DNA of 36,090 nucleotides from an uncultured Clostridia bacterium (GCA_944385925.1 CALWZE010000007.1:1-36090), one strand, 5' to 3'. Shown: positions 26,136 through 34,655, numbered from the stretch's first letter. A program made the numbers and translations. The notes: generated from the sequence alone by a model not told the origin.

Positions 26136-27755
26136 CTAATTGAAAATCGTGTCGTGCGGAATGCTGTTGGCGCCTTCATCCGCTTTTGTTCTCTCCATGA
26201 CGTTCAGATCAAGCGCAAGGAAGCTCAGCTTCAGCTGAAAAATATACTGCGTATCTGACAGCGGCATAAAATACACGTCCCGTATGCGCTGCAGGCGGTA
26301 TTTAAGCGTATTGTAATGCACATGCAGATATTCGCTGGTCTTGCGCATATCGCAGTCGAACTGCAAATAGGCGCGAAGGGTTGGGGCAAGATCGCTGTTC
26401 TTGAGCTTGTCGTTTCGGATCAGTTCGCGTAGTTTGGGATCGATCAGGCTGTTAATATGGTCATGCTCCAGGAAAGTATTGAGCAGGTTTTCCATTATAT
26501 AGTTGTCAAACTGATGAATTCTCTCTTCCGGATGGTAAATTTCACCGAACAGCACCGCTTTTTTTGTCTGGTCATAGGCGACGGCGAGATCGTTCAAGCT
26601 GCCGAATACCCGGCTTACGCCGCACAGCAGCTTATACTGCATCAGCAGGGTATTGAATTCCTTATGCGTTTTTTCGTCCATAAGCAGTTCGGGCGGGCTT
26701 GGATTATGATACAGCACGAGGGTCTTGTTTTCAAACAGGAACACATGCTGGCTTGGCAGGAACCGGTCGATCACAGTTGTGATATACGGCATTTTCTGAT
26801 CAACGTCCATCCCCTGCGTATCTTCGAGCGAAAACAGCATAAACGGCTTTTTGAGCTTAATATTCCATCGTTTAAGCTGTAGTGTGACATAAATTTCATT
26901 CGGCGCCGGCGTCGTCAGAATATAGTGCATGAGTGTGTCGAATTCCGGCATGCGGGAATGGGAGAAACGCAGATTCGGGCTGATTTTGATCGCAACCAGC
27001 CGCGCCGCCACTTCCAGAATATCACCGGTAGAGGAGGTAAAGGGCTTATTTACCTCCAGCACCGAAAGAAACGCCACGTTAATGCCGTCCATGCGGATCG
27101 GCATGGTCATCTGCCGGTAATTCATGATATCGGTGTAGTCTATGGTAACCGGATACCGCCCGTCGCTCAATGCGCGTCGGTAGGGCAGATCCTGATTTAC
27201 CTTTTCCACCATCTCGTCGCTGCAATATCCCTTTTCCACATAGTGTTCCCAAACCGGTTCGCTGAACCGCGTCTGGCCATAGGCATGGGCAACGTGCTGA
27301 TGTGCAAGGTTGGTCAGCATGACGGGGTTTTCAAGGTACTGATAAGCGATGTTGAGAAGTTCCTGTACGGAATCCGCCCGCCCAAGCGCCTTGGTCATGT
27401 CGTAGGAACAGGAAAGGGCGGCCGGATCAATGCTCAGCAGGCTCTGCACCTGATTGTACAAACCGAACAGGTCAACCTTGTCGGTACGAATCACAATACT
27501 GTTGAAATTTCGGTTGCTCAGCAGATAATCCGGAAGCTTTGCATCCTCAATAATCAGGAAGTTCAAGGTTTCAGTGGTCATGATCTCTTCCGGCATATTG
27601 GACGCATAGCCGATATACAGGCAGTAGGGCAGATAGATACTGTAGCTGTTTTTTGTGATATACCGGACGCTGACAATTGCCGCATTCCGGTTCAGTTTTT
27701 TCTCAAATTCGAAGCCGGAAAGGCCTCCGCAGATTTCGGAAATAGTTTTGGCCAC
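26136..27755 (-). CDS. PucR/CdaR-family transcriptional regulator
   Basis: With the GTG at 27755, 539 residues. The C-terminal 40 residues form the PucR/CdaR helix-turn-helix (LRAYLQFDCDMRKTSEYLHVHYNTLKYRLQRIRDVY), a pattern diagnostic for the family. The rest resembles the N-terminal PucR sensor region and a GGDEF-like central domain without catalytic motifs. Such proteins usually activate divergent catabolic genes when an effector binds. Divergent from the UroD-MFS-UroD operon, so it is its likely regulator. GGGGG seven bases before the GTG supports this start over the TTG eight codons upstream. Confidence 0.88.
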   Translation of the reverse strand: MAKTISEICGGLSGFEFEKKLNRNAAIVSVRYITKNSYSIYLPYCLYIGYASNMPEEIMTTETLNFLIIEDAKLPDYLLSNRNFNSIVIRTDKVDLFGLYNQVQSLLSIDPAALSCSYDMTKALGRADSVQELLNIAYQYLENPVMLTNLAHQHVAHAYGQTRFSEPVWEHYVEKGYCSDEMVEKVNQDLPYRRALSDGRYPVTIDYTDIMNYRQMTMPIRMDGINVAFLSVLEVNKPFTSSTGDILEVAARLVAIKISPNLRFSHSRMPEFDTLMHYILTTPAPNEIYVTLQLKRWNIKLKKPFMLFSLEDTQGMDVDQKMPYITTVIDRFLPSQHVFLFENKTLVLYHNPSPPELLMDEKTHKEFNTLLMQYKLLCGVSRVFGSLNDLAVAYDQTKKAVLFGEIYHPEERIHQFDNYIMENLLNTFLEHDHINSLIDPKLRELIRNDKLKNSDLAPTLRAYLQFDCDMRKTSEYLHVHYNTLKYRLQRIRDVYFMPLSDTQYIFQLKLSFLALDLNVMERTKADEGANSIPHDTIFN

Positions 27756-27790
27756 AGGTTTTCCCCCGCTTTTTTTCAAATATTAACAAT

Positions 27791-27819
27791 ACTATACCAT
27801 ATCCCACACCCTTTGTCAC
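27791..27819 (-). promoter_or_regulatory. promoter of the PucR-type gene
   Basis: GTGACA (27819-27814), a 17-base spacer and TATAGT (27796-27791) on the minus strand, about 40 bases from the GTG. Confidence 0.8.
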
Positions 27820-27906
27820 TTTTTTCATAAAATATTTCCTCTCAAACAAACGAAACGTGTTATTAATTGCCTATTTTAAGAAGCGCAATTTTATCAAGGA
27901 TGTACA

Positions 27907-27935
27907 TTGTCAGATATTGAAAAATATTGGATACT
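27907..27935 (+). promoter_or_regulatory. candidate promoter of the UroD-MFS-UroD operon
   Basis: TTGTCA (27907-27912), a 17-base spacer and GATACT (27930-27935). The weak -10 is compatible with activator dependence. The leader to the first gene would be about 105 bases. Confidence 0.6.
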
Positions 27936-28046
27936 TCTCTCATGAGCATAATCCTCAAAAATGGGCATTTGATCCTACGAGGACTATGCAAAACGCACAG
28001 GTTTTTTCTTTTGAACTTTTTTTAATTTCAAAAAGGAGGGTCTGTA

Positions 28047-29285
28047 ATGAAAGACGCGGCGGCACTGTATGCTGAACGGGCGCAATTAATCGAGGATGCG
28101 GTCAATTTGAAGGAATCCGACCGCGTTTCCAACGCAACGAGGGTCAACGTCTTCCCTTTCTATGAATACGGCGTGACCATTGCACAGGCAATGCGCGACT
28201 ACGACAAAGCGACCGAAGCAATCCTCAAATACCACAACGATTTTCAGCCGGATATCGGTACTTCTCTCTCCACCCAGCTGCCCGCGCCGGTGCTGGATGC
28301 GATGGGAATCAAAAACATCCGATACGCCGGCAGCGGCGGGCTGGACGAAAATTCCACCTTCCAGTATGTTGAGTATCCAACCCTTGAGGAAGAGGAATAC
28401 GACGAGTTTTTTGCGGACCCGACAGGTTTTGCGTTCCGCAAATGGCTGCCGCGCTGCTTCTCGGTGTTTGAGCCCTTCACCAAGATGGATTATCTCGCCA
28501 TGATGGGCGGCGGCTGGATGGACCCGATGATCAACTTCACCTCTCCCGCTATGGTGGACAGCTACAAGCGTCTGACCACCGCGAGCGAAGAGTTTCGCCG
28601 CTTTAACGAAGCCTGCGCCGTATGCAGCGCCAAACTGCGGGATGCAGGTTTCCCCTCCATCGTCGGCGGCGGCAGCGCCACAGCTTTTGACATGCTTGGC
28701 GACCAGCTGCGCGGAACCTTCGGCATGATGCCGGATCTCAAGCTGCAGCCGGAGAACGTACACCGCGCCATCGACTATTTCGCAGACGCCCATATCCGTC
28801 ACTCGGTCGGCCTGTACAAACTGACCGGCAACAAATATCAATGGGTCATGCTTCACAAAGGCTCGGATGAGTTTATCGGCGACGACGATTATGCGGAATT
28901 CTACTGGCCGTCGCTGCAGAAGTGGATCCTTGCGCTGATCGACGAGGGTATCGTCCCGGTCGTGTTCTGCGAAGGAACTTACAATAAGCGTTTGAAATTC
29001 CTCAAAGACGTCCCAAAGGGCAAGGTAATCTACCTGTTCGAGACGATCGATATCCGCGAAGCCAAAAAGCAGCTCGGCGATGTCGCCTGCATCATGGGCG
29101 GTTTCCCGATGTTCACCGTCACCCACGGCACACCGGAAAAAATTCGTGACCAGGTCAAGGAATACATGGATGTTCTGGCTCCCGGCGGCGGATATATCTT
29201 CTCTTTGAGCGCTTCGGTCGATATGTGTCCGAGAGAGAATATGGAAGCGCTTTTCGACGCAGTCCAGACATACGGCAAGAAATAA
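28047..29285 (+). CDS. uroporphyrinogen decarboxylase superfamily protein 1 (methyltransferase-like)
   Basis: A 412-residue protein that follows the UroD/MtaA/CmuA-type TIM-barrel family: TSLSTQLPAPVLDAMGIKNIRYAG near residue 75, a central GGGSATAFDMLGDQLRGTFGMMPDL, and the typical end VLAPGGGYIFSLSASVDMCPRENMEALFDAVQTYG. It is not heme HemE: the N-terminal RxPVWxMRQAG block is absent and no heme genes are near. The zinc-site HxC of the methyltransferases is not obvious; the matching strand reads VVFCEG (Cys308). It probably transfers a methyl group or acts on a small carrier or substrate. First gene of a three-gene operon; GGAGG ahead of ATG. Confidence 0.82.
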   Translation: MKDAAALYAERAQLIEDAVNLKESDRVSNATRVNVFPFYEYGVTIAQAMRDYDKATEAILKYHNDFQPDIGTSLSTQLPAPVLDAMGIKNIRYAGSGGLDENSTFQYVEYPTLEEEEYDEFFADPTGFAFRKWLPRCFSVFEPFTKMDYLAMMGGGWMDPMINFTSPAMVDSYKRLTTASEEFRRFNEACAVCSAKLRDAGFPSIVGGGSATAFDMLGDQLRGTFGMMPDLKLQPENVHRAIDYFADAHIRHSVGLYKLTGNKYQWVMLHKGSDEFIGDDDYAEFYWPSLQKWILALIDEGIVPVVFCEGTYNKRLKFLKDVPKGKVIYLFETIDIREAKKQLGDVACIMGGFPMFTVTHGTPEKIRDQVKEYMDVLAPGGGYIFSLSASVDMCPRENMEALFDAVQTYGKK

Positions 29286-29373
29286 GTTTGTATCGTTTTC
29301 GCAGCCCTTCCGGCCGGCGAAAACCACAAAATAAAATCAGGGTACAGCCAACACACAGCAGGAGGTTCGTTCA

Positions 29374-30585
29374 ATGGCTGAACAAACACTGGAAACCGGG
29401 AAATATGGTTTCATGACTAAAATCTCGGCGCTTAGCGTCGCGCTGCTCATGTATCTGACCAGCATGACAACGCCGGCACTCGCACTGATTCAGGCGGGGC
29501 TTCCGGACGCCACGCCGGAACAGATCGCTCTTATCAGTTCCATTCCGTCGCTGATGATGATTTTCTTCTCCCTTGTCGGCGGCTGGATGACCAATTTCCT
29601 CTCGATCAAGAAAACCATCCTGATCGGCGCCGCACTGAGCCTGGTCGGTGTCCTGCCTTCCTTCTTCGGCGGCATTGAATTCATCATCTTCACCCGCGTC
29701 GTGTTCGGCGCCGGCTACGGCATCATCTTCGTCATGGCTTCCGCCGTTGTCGTCGACCTGTTTACCGGCGACATGAAGAACAAGATGATGGGCTGGAAGA
29801 GCGCTGCGGGTTCGGTTGCGGGCATTGTCTTCCAGATGCTTGGCGGAGCGCTTGCCGCAATCAACTGGCGTTATGCTTTCCTCGGTTTCTTCCTGACAAT
29901 TCCGATCGTGCTCCTCATCCTCTTCTTCCTGCCTGATACGGGCGTAAAGAAAAAAGCCGAGCTTCCCGAAGAGCTGAAATCGGTAAACTTCTTCCATCGT
30001 TTCGGCGCCAAAACCTGGAGCATCTCGGTTATCGGATTCCTGCACAACGTGCTTCAGTTCAGCTTCATGGTCAACATGGCAAGCTATATGGTTGCCGACG
30101 GAATTGGCGGTGAAGGCGCTGCAATGGCCGCTGCCAGCGTTCTGAGCACATTTACGGCCGCCAGCTTTGCCGCCAGCCTTGTTTACGGCTATATCGCCAA
30201 AGCCACAAAACGCTTCACACCGGCTCTTGGCGCGCTGCTCGTTGGTATTGGCTTCATTATCTGCCTGACCGGTCAGACTACCGCTCTGTTCTTCGTATCT
30301 GCAGTTGTATTTGGTATCGGTTTCGCAATGACCAATGCCAGCTACACCACCATTGCGGCAGACGGCGCAAAGCATAAGCAGTTCTCGCCGATGGCGATCT
30401 CGCTGTATGTCTGCTTTGTCGGTCTCGGCCAGTTCTCCTCCGCTTACATTCTCAAATGGATGCAGGGAATTCTGCAAATCAATTCCACTCGTCCTTATTG
30501 GGTAATGGCAGCGGTCGGCATGACTGTCGGTTCGGTTGTTGCGCTGGTTCTGCTCCTGTTCAAGAAAGACAAAAAGGCTGCCTGA
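29374..30585 (+). CDS. major facilitator superfamily transporter
   Basis: A 403-residue protein with about twelve membrane helices in two halves and a short basic C terminus (KKDKKAA). The loop between helices 2 and 3 (GGWMTNFLSIKKTILIG) corresponds to MFS motif A in degenerate form. The substrate is unknown; lying between two UroD-superfamily genes, it probably imports their substrate or exports a product. AGGAGG eight bases before the ATG. The gap to the first gene is 88 bases and holds only a weak hairpin. Confidence 0.9.
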   Translation: MAEQTLETGKYGFMTKISALSVALLMYLTSMTTPALALIQAGLPDATPEQIALISSIPSLMMIFFSLVGGWMTNFLSIKKTILIGAALSLVGVLPSFFGGIEFIIFTRVVFGAGYGIIFVMASAVVVDLFTGDMKNKMMGWKSAAGSVAGIVFQMLGGALAAINWRYAFLGFFLTIPIVLLILFFLPDTGVKKKAELPEELKSVNFFHRFGAKTWSISVIGFLHNVLQFSFMVNMASYMVADGIGGEGAAMAAASVLSTFTAASFAASLVYGYIAKATKRFTPALGALLVGIGFIICLTGQTTALFFVSAVVFGIGFAMTNASYTTIAADGAKHKQFSPMAISLYVCFVGLGQFSSAYILKWMQGILQINSTRPYWVMAAVGMTVGSVVALVLLLFKKDKKAA

Positions 30586-30600
30586 CAGTCCTGCTTCAGC

Positions 30601-30630
30601 CTGCTCCCCCGCCGATCAGCGGGGGAGCAG
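30601..30630 (+). repeat. intra-operon hairpin
   Basis: A perfect 12-bp GC stem (CTGCTCCCCCGC) with a 6-base loop in the 79-base gap between the transporter and second UroD-type gene. No T-tract follows, so it may protect or divide the transcript rather than terminate it. Confidence 0.6.
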
Positions 30631-30664
30631 CTTGTGAATTTTCCTCATAGAAAGGTGATAAAAA

Positions 30665-31714
30665 ATGAGCGTCCCCAAATTTGATCAAAAAGAAATCGAC
30701 AACGCAACCATGTATACGCCGGTTGGCGGTTTGTACGGAATGCCGCCGACGAGCTGCAAAAAATACGCTTCTCCCATCACGCCGAAAGAAAACCTGAAAC
30801 TGCTGATGGAAGGCGGCCAGCCCTACTGGCAGGTCAACTGCAACACCGACTTCAATTGCATCCAGCCCGCGTGCATGCCGGATGCCGTTGCGCGCAACAA
30901 GGGCGGTATCGACTGGTTCGGTGTAGACTGGGTCTACGAGCCGAAGAGCAACGCTGCTATGGTGCGGCCCGGCACACGCCGGCTTGAGGAGATCGAAGAT
31001 TGGCGCGACATGCCCTGGCCGGATCTCAGCGCCATTGATTGGGAAGCCGACTACAAGGAAAATTATGAGGGCAAGCTCGATCCCGACCGTCCTACGCTGA
31101 TTCCGATTGTTAACGGTGTTTTCGAGCGCCTGATTTCGCTTGTAAATTTCGAAGACGCGCTTTGCTATCTGCTGACCGACCGCGAAGAGGTAGAAGCGTT
31201 CTTTGACCGTCTCGCAAGCTGGTATGCAGAGCTTTTCGAGATTCTCAAGAGGGTCTATGACGTCGACATGATCACTTTCCATGACGACATGGGTTCTGCA
31301 ATGAACACCTTCTTTGACCCCAAACTGTATGAAGAACTGATGGTGCCCGTATATCAGAAGATCACCGGTGCCGCACACAAGCTTGGCATTTATGTCGACT
31401 ACCATTCCTGCGGTAAGATCGGCAAACTGGTGCCGCTGATGATCAAGGCCGGTTTTGACGCCTGGGAAGGCCAGCGTGACCTCAACGATATCGATGCTTT
31501 GTGCATGCAGTACGGCGATCAGATCAAATTCCTGAACGTGCTGGTAATGCCGCAGGACGATGAAGAAGCCGTAAACTTCATCAAGCATCTGATTGACACG
31601 GTCGGCATGAAAAACGGCTTTATCTTCTATATGGTTGACACCAAGCCGAACCGCTCCGTTTATCTGCGCGACGTTATCTACGGCTACAGCCGCCAGAAAT
31701 TCAGCGAAAAATAA
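30665..31714 (+). CDS. uroporphyrinogen decarboxylase superfamily protein 2 (methyltransferase-like)
   Basis: A 349-residue UroD/MtaA-type protein. It carries the metal-binding block YHSCGKIGKLVPLMIKAG (His247, Cys249), equivalent to the HxC zinc site of methylcobalamin:coenzyme M methyltransferases, preceded by FHDDMGSAMNTFFDP. A third Cys ligand further on is not evident, so the zinc site may be completed by another residue. It differs clearly from the first UroD-type protein in the operon in both length and motif. AAAGGTG seven bases before the ATG. Its terminator follows directly. Confidence 0.85.
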   Translation: MSVPKFDQKEIDNATMYTPVGGLYGMPPTSCKKYASPITPKENLKLLMEGGQPYWQVNCNTDFNCIQPACMPDAVARNKGGIDWFGVDWVYEPKSNAAMVRPGTRRLEEIEDWRDMPWPDLSAIDWEADYKENYEGKLDPDRPTLIPIVNGVFERLISLVNFEDALCYLLTDREEVEAFFDRLASWYAELFEILKRVYDVDMITFHDDMGSAMNTFFDPKLYEELMVPVYQKITGAAHKLGIYVDYHSCGKIGKLVPLMIKAGFDAWEGQRDLNDIDALCMQYGDQIKFLNVLVMPQDDEEAVNFIKHLIDTVGMKNGFIFYMVDTKPNRSVYLRDVIYGYSRQKFSEK

Positions 31715-31727
31715 AAAAAGCAATTTT

Positions 31728-31755
31728 AAAAAAGCCCCGGTTTCGGGGCTTTTTT
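31728..31755 (+). terminator. terminator of the UroD-MFS-UroD operon
   Basis: A 12-bp stem (AAAAAAGCCCCG) with a 4-base loop and a T-run ends 14 bases after the last stop. Confidence 0.95.
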
Positions 31756-31842
31756 CTATTGTGTGTTTCAGCAGTATAAGAACTTCCAGATGCGCTGGAA
31801 ATGGCAAAAAGTTTTCAATTCAAGTATAAGCTTGCAAGATGC

Positions 31843-31877
31843 AAAAAAAGCGAGCAGCCAATTGTTTTGCCGCGCGC
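31843..31877. terminator. probable terminator of the permease gene
   Basis: An imperfect 9-bp stem (two mismatches) with seven T on the minus strand, 57 bases after the permease stop; T-rich on the plus side too. Confidence 0.6.
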
Positions 31878-31933
31878 CTTTTTTCTTTTGAAGCAATCGT
31901 AAAAATATTATTCTCGGGCAAATCTCTTTGGGT

Positions 31934-33310
31934 TCAGAGAAGCTCTTTTTCATCTACCGTGGTATGGATTTCATTTTTGTGTTTTTTATACCACAGCAGG
32001 CAAATGGTGGACAAAACCAACAGACAGCCTATGCTGACGATAACCTGCATGGTGGACAGCGCCGCCATCGAGAGTGCGATAACGCCGAGCTGAACCGCTG
32101 AACAGATTGTCATGCATAGAACCAGCCGCGCTTCATGCGGCCCAACGCACCGGATGCCCAGTACTCCGGATAACGGGTCGGTATCACCCATGCGGCAATC
32201 AATGTAATTATCTTCACAAGGTAGGTGATCAGTGTGGCGCTATTTGCAAGGGTCACCACGTCATCGGTCAAAAGCAGCGGGACCAGCGTTGCAACAAACA
32301 CAATGCAGACGCACCAGACCGGCGCCCCAAACCGGTTGCGATACTGTAAACCGGGGCAGCCATCCATCCTTTGTGGCCTGTGCATAAAGTTTCGCGCAAC
32401 TGTAAGATCCGGAATTCAAAATTGTTGAGACAGCGAGAAAAGGCCCGAACACCATGAAAAACACAAACAGTCCCAGCGGCAAAATCTGCTTTGCCGTTGC
32501 AGTCAGCGGCAGACCCGCCACCTCTTCGATCGGCAGCGTATTGGCAGCGACCAGAGCCATCAGAGTATACAAGACCAGAATCAGCAGCGCGGTCATCCAC
32601 ATTGCTCTTGGGATGTCGCGGCGCGGCTTTCTGGCCTGCCCGCCGGCCGCCATAATGGTCACATAGGAGGTCGTTGAAAAGACCAGCGTGGACACCGCTG
32701 TTCCAAATCCTTTTGCCCCCTGCCGGAAATAGCCCGGTGCAGTAACATCAAAGGTTCCCGGCTGCAGCCTGGTCAAGCCGAAAACAATATACACCCCAAA
32801 AGCCAGCATCATGAAAACAAACATCGCGTTCTGCGCGCGGTTGATCGCATGAATCGGCATTATGTTCAGAATAAAGAAACCGACAACACAGGCAATGGCA
32901 ATCAGCTTTCCCGGCGCTTGCGGCCACAACGAAGTAATATAACCGCTGAGCGAAGAGGCCGAAATGGAAAAAGCCATGTTCATGACAACAAAATTCCAAA
33001 TAAACAGTCCGCTTGCCAATTTACCCAAACCTACTTTGGTCAGGGTGTAATCCCCGCCGCGAAATACAATCGCGCCGGAAACCAGCATATTGGGAATCAC
33101 CATCAAAAAGCCAGCCGACACCGCGCAAATATAGGCAATCCAGGTGGCGCGTCCTGCAAAAGCGGTCGAGGGCCCCACCAGAGAAAACACGGCCGAGCTG
33201 ATTACCATGCCGGAAGCCATCGCTACAAGCTCCCGTACGCCCAAAACCTTTTGGTCAGACGGTTCCACTTCCTGCGTATAGGGTGGTATTTTTTTGATTT
33301 CGTTTTGCAT
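31934..33310 (-). pseudogene. APC-family amino acid permease with two frameshifts
   Basis: Read across frames this is one permease of about 458 residues, the normal APC length with 12 helices. The first ~325 residues (ATG at 33310, GGAGG six bases upstream) run to ATKDGWLPRFT. Near 32340 the frame changes, and YRNRFGAPVWCVCIVFVATLV continues in another frame to GRMKRGWFYA. Near 32113 it returns to the first frame with MTICSAVQLGVIALSMAALS and ends at KKHKNEIHTTVDEKELL. The N-terminal VRELVAMASGMVISSAVFSL is typical of the family. Two opposite indels within 230 bases mean either a decayed gene or a local assembly error. Confidence 0.88.
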
Positions 33311-33391
33311 CCCTTAGCCTCCGATTTTGTTGATTTTTATCAATAAAAGTTCGCGAAGCTTTTAAAAAAATATCTTTTTTGCACTTGAAAT

Positions 33392-33420
33392 ATCATAGCA
33401 AAGGTTAAAAAGTCCGACAA
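33392..33420 (-). promoter_or_regulatory. proximal promoter of the permease gene
   Basis: TTGTCG (33420-33415), a 17-base spacer and TATGAT (33397-33392) on the minus strand, with a leader of about 75 bases to the ATG. Confidence 0.7.
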
Positions 33421-33464
33421 TGTTCCTGCTTGCGAAAATCCATCGTCCTTTTTGTTGCAAAACG

Positions 33465-33670
33465 CCAAAAAGAGCAAAAGGACTTCGTTTTGTAAACGAA
33501 GTCCTTTTGCTCTTGTGAAAGGTTAGGAGGCTAACAATATGTGAAATTGGGGGATAATTCAAGGTTTATTTTTTCAAAAACTAACAAGATTTTACTTTTT
33601 CTATTTTTGAAAAAGTGAGGATTTAAGGACGCTTTCGCGATTAATTTTACTCTCTGCAAAGCTTTACTGT
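33465..33670 (-). ncRNA. candidate short transcript or attenuated leader upstream of the permease
   Basis: A good promoter (33677-33705) and a 21-bp intrinsic terminator (33470-33514) define a transcript of about 205 bases in the minus direction, toward the permease gene. Inside are an 11-base inverted repeat (TTTTTCAAAAA/TTTTTGAAAAA, about 33570-33616) and GTTAG-GAGG-CTAAC next to the terminator. No coding frame with a ribosome binding site is present. No known riboswitch class was recognised. Confidence 0.5.
33470..33514 (-). terminator. strong terminator upstream of the permease promoter
   Basis: Bases 33470-33490 pair perfectly with 33494-33514 around TGT, and a T-run follows on the minus strand. 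It ends either the candidate small transcript or the racemase transcript. Confidence 0.88.
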
Positions 33671-33676
33671 AATAAA

Positions 33677-33705
33677 ATCATAGCCTTTTTTGAAAAAATA
33701 GTCAA
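33677..33705 (-). promoter_or_regulatory. distal promoter upstream of the strong terminator
   Basis: TTGACT (33705-33700), a 17-base spacer and TATGAT (33682-33677) on the minus strand. The same TATGAT -10 is used by the proximal permease promoter. Confidence 0.72.
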
Positions 33706-33852
33706 TAGAAAATCCCAAAAAAGATAAATTTTGGCGTTTTGCTTCTCAAAACACCCTGTTTTAGCAATTCACAACAAAAATGATTACGCGTTATTATTTC
33801 GAGAGTCCCCTACCCTCTTCATGTCTCACCTTTTATCATTTATGGACAAAGG

Positions 33853-34548
33853 TTAATCATCACTTATTGACAGCATAGCCGCCGCACGTGCATGCAGCAA
33901 CGTGGTGTCATACAGCGGCAGCTCCACGTCCTGCTGGCCGATTAATAATCCTATTTCGGTGCATCCCAGAATGCAGGCCTGTGCACCCGCATCGGCCATT
34001 TCCTTGATTATCCGCTTATATTCTTCACGGGATTCCGCTTTGAGTTCTCCCCGGCATAATTCCTGAAAGATGATCCTGTTCACACACTCTCTTTGCGCGG
34101 CAGAAGGCACCAGCACCTGCAAATGGTCGTCCAGAAGGATCTTTTTATAAAAGTCCTGCTCCATCGTGTACTTTGTTCCAAGCAGAGCCACCTTTTGCAC
34201 ACCATCAGCAAGCAAAGCCTCCGAAGTCACCTTTGCGATATTGAGTACCGGAATATTCACCGACGACTGTATCTGGTCAAATACCTTATGCATTGTATTT
34301 GTAGCGATTAAAAGAAAATCAGCGCCTGCTTTTTCCAGTCCCACAGCCGCCTTTGCGAGAATCTCGCCGCAATACGCCCATTCCCCTTTTTGCTGGCACG
34401 CCTCAATCTGCGCAAAATCCACGCTGTGAAGCAGGATTTTAGCAGAGTGCAGACCGCCCAGTTTTTCTTTTACCGTCTCATTAATGATCTGATAGTAGCT
34501 TACCGTACTTTCCCAGCTCATTCCGCCTAGGATTCCAATTGTTTTCAT
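33853..34548 (-). CDS. aspartate/glutamate racemase family protein (YgeA-like)
   Basis: A 231-residue two-domain racemase: KTIGILGGMSWEST at the N terminus, GLHSAKILLHSVDF, IATNTMHKV, ALLGTKYTMEQDFY and the second catalytic block LGCTEIGLLI (Cys196). The first catalytic position is Thr83 (ATNTMHK) instead of Cys. A Thr/Cys pair at these positions is described for the asymmetric L-Asp/Glu-specific racemase of E. coli (YgeA), so conversion of L-Asp/L-Glu to the D forms is likely. A TATACT -10-like element lies 20 bases before the ATG. Monocistronic; no terminator directly behind it. Confidence 0.92.
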   Translation of the reverse strand: MKTIGILGGMSWESTVSYYQIINETVKEKLGGLHSAKILLHSVDFAQIEACQQKGEWAYCGEILAKAAVGLEKAGADFLLIATNTMHKVFDQIQSSVNIPVLNIAKVTSEALLADGVQKVALLGTKYTMEQDFYKKILLDDHLQVLVPSAAQRECVNRIIFQELCRGELKAESREEYKRIIKEMADAGAQACILGCTEIGLLIGQQDVELPLYDTTLLHARAAAMLSISDD

Positions 34549-34626
34549 CTTTTCTCCCCCTATTTTCCAAGTATAGCATGCTTACAAATATCCGCAAAGT
34601 CAGTTCCAGTTTTTCCGGCAACTCCC

Positions 34627-34655
34627 TTGACACCCGCGCTCAACTTGTGTATAAT
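34627..34655 (+). promoter_or_regulatory. promoter of the tRNA-Ser gene
   Basis: Perfect TTGACA (34627-34632), 17-base spacer and perfect TATAAT (34650-34655), about 65 bases before the tRNA. Confidence 0.92.

Larger units (their letters stand above)
33457..33742. repeat. 286-base AT-rich segment bounded by 14-base inverted repeats
   Basis: GCAAAACGCCAAAA (33457-33470) recurs inverted as TTTTGGCGTTTTGC (33729-33742). The segment between is AT-rich, non-coding and full of hairpins. It may be a MITE-like insertion or a regulatory RNA region; no clear target duplication was found. Confidence 0.5.

Noticed and set aside
28047-31714. Assigning either UroD-type gene as hemE
   Set aside because: The N-terminal HemE signature is missing, there are two divergent copies in one operon with a transporter, and no other heme gene is present.
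33362-33562. 66-codon minus-strand frame upstream of the permease
   Set aside because: It reads across the 21-bp terminator stem and a promoter; no ribosome binding site.
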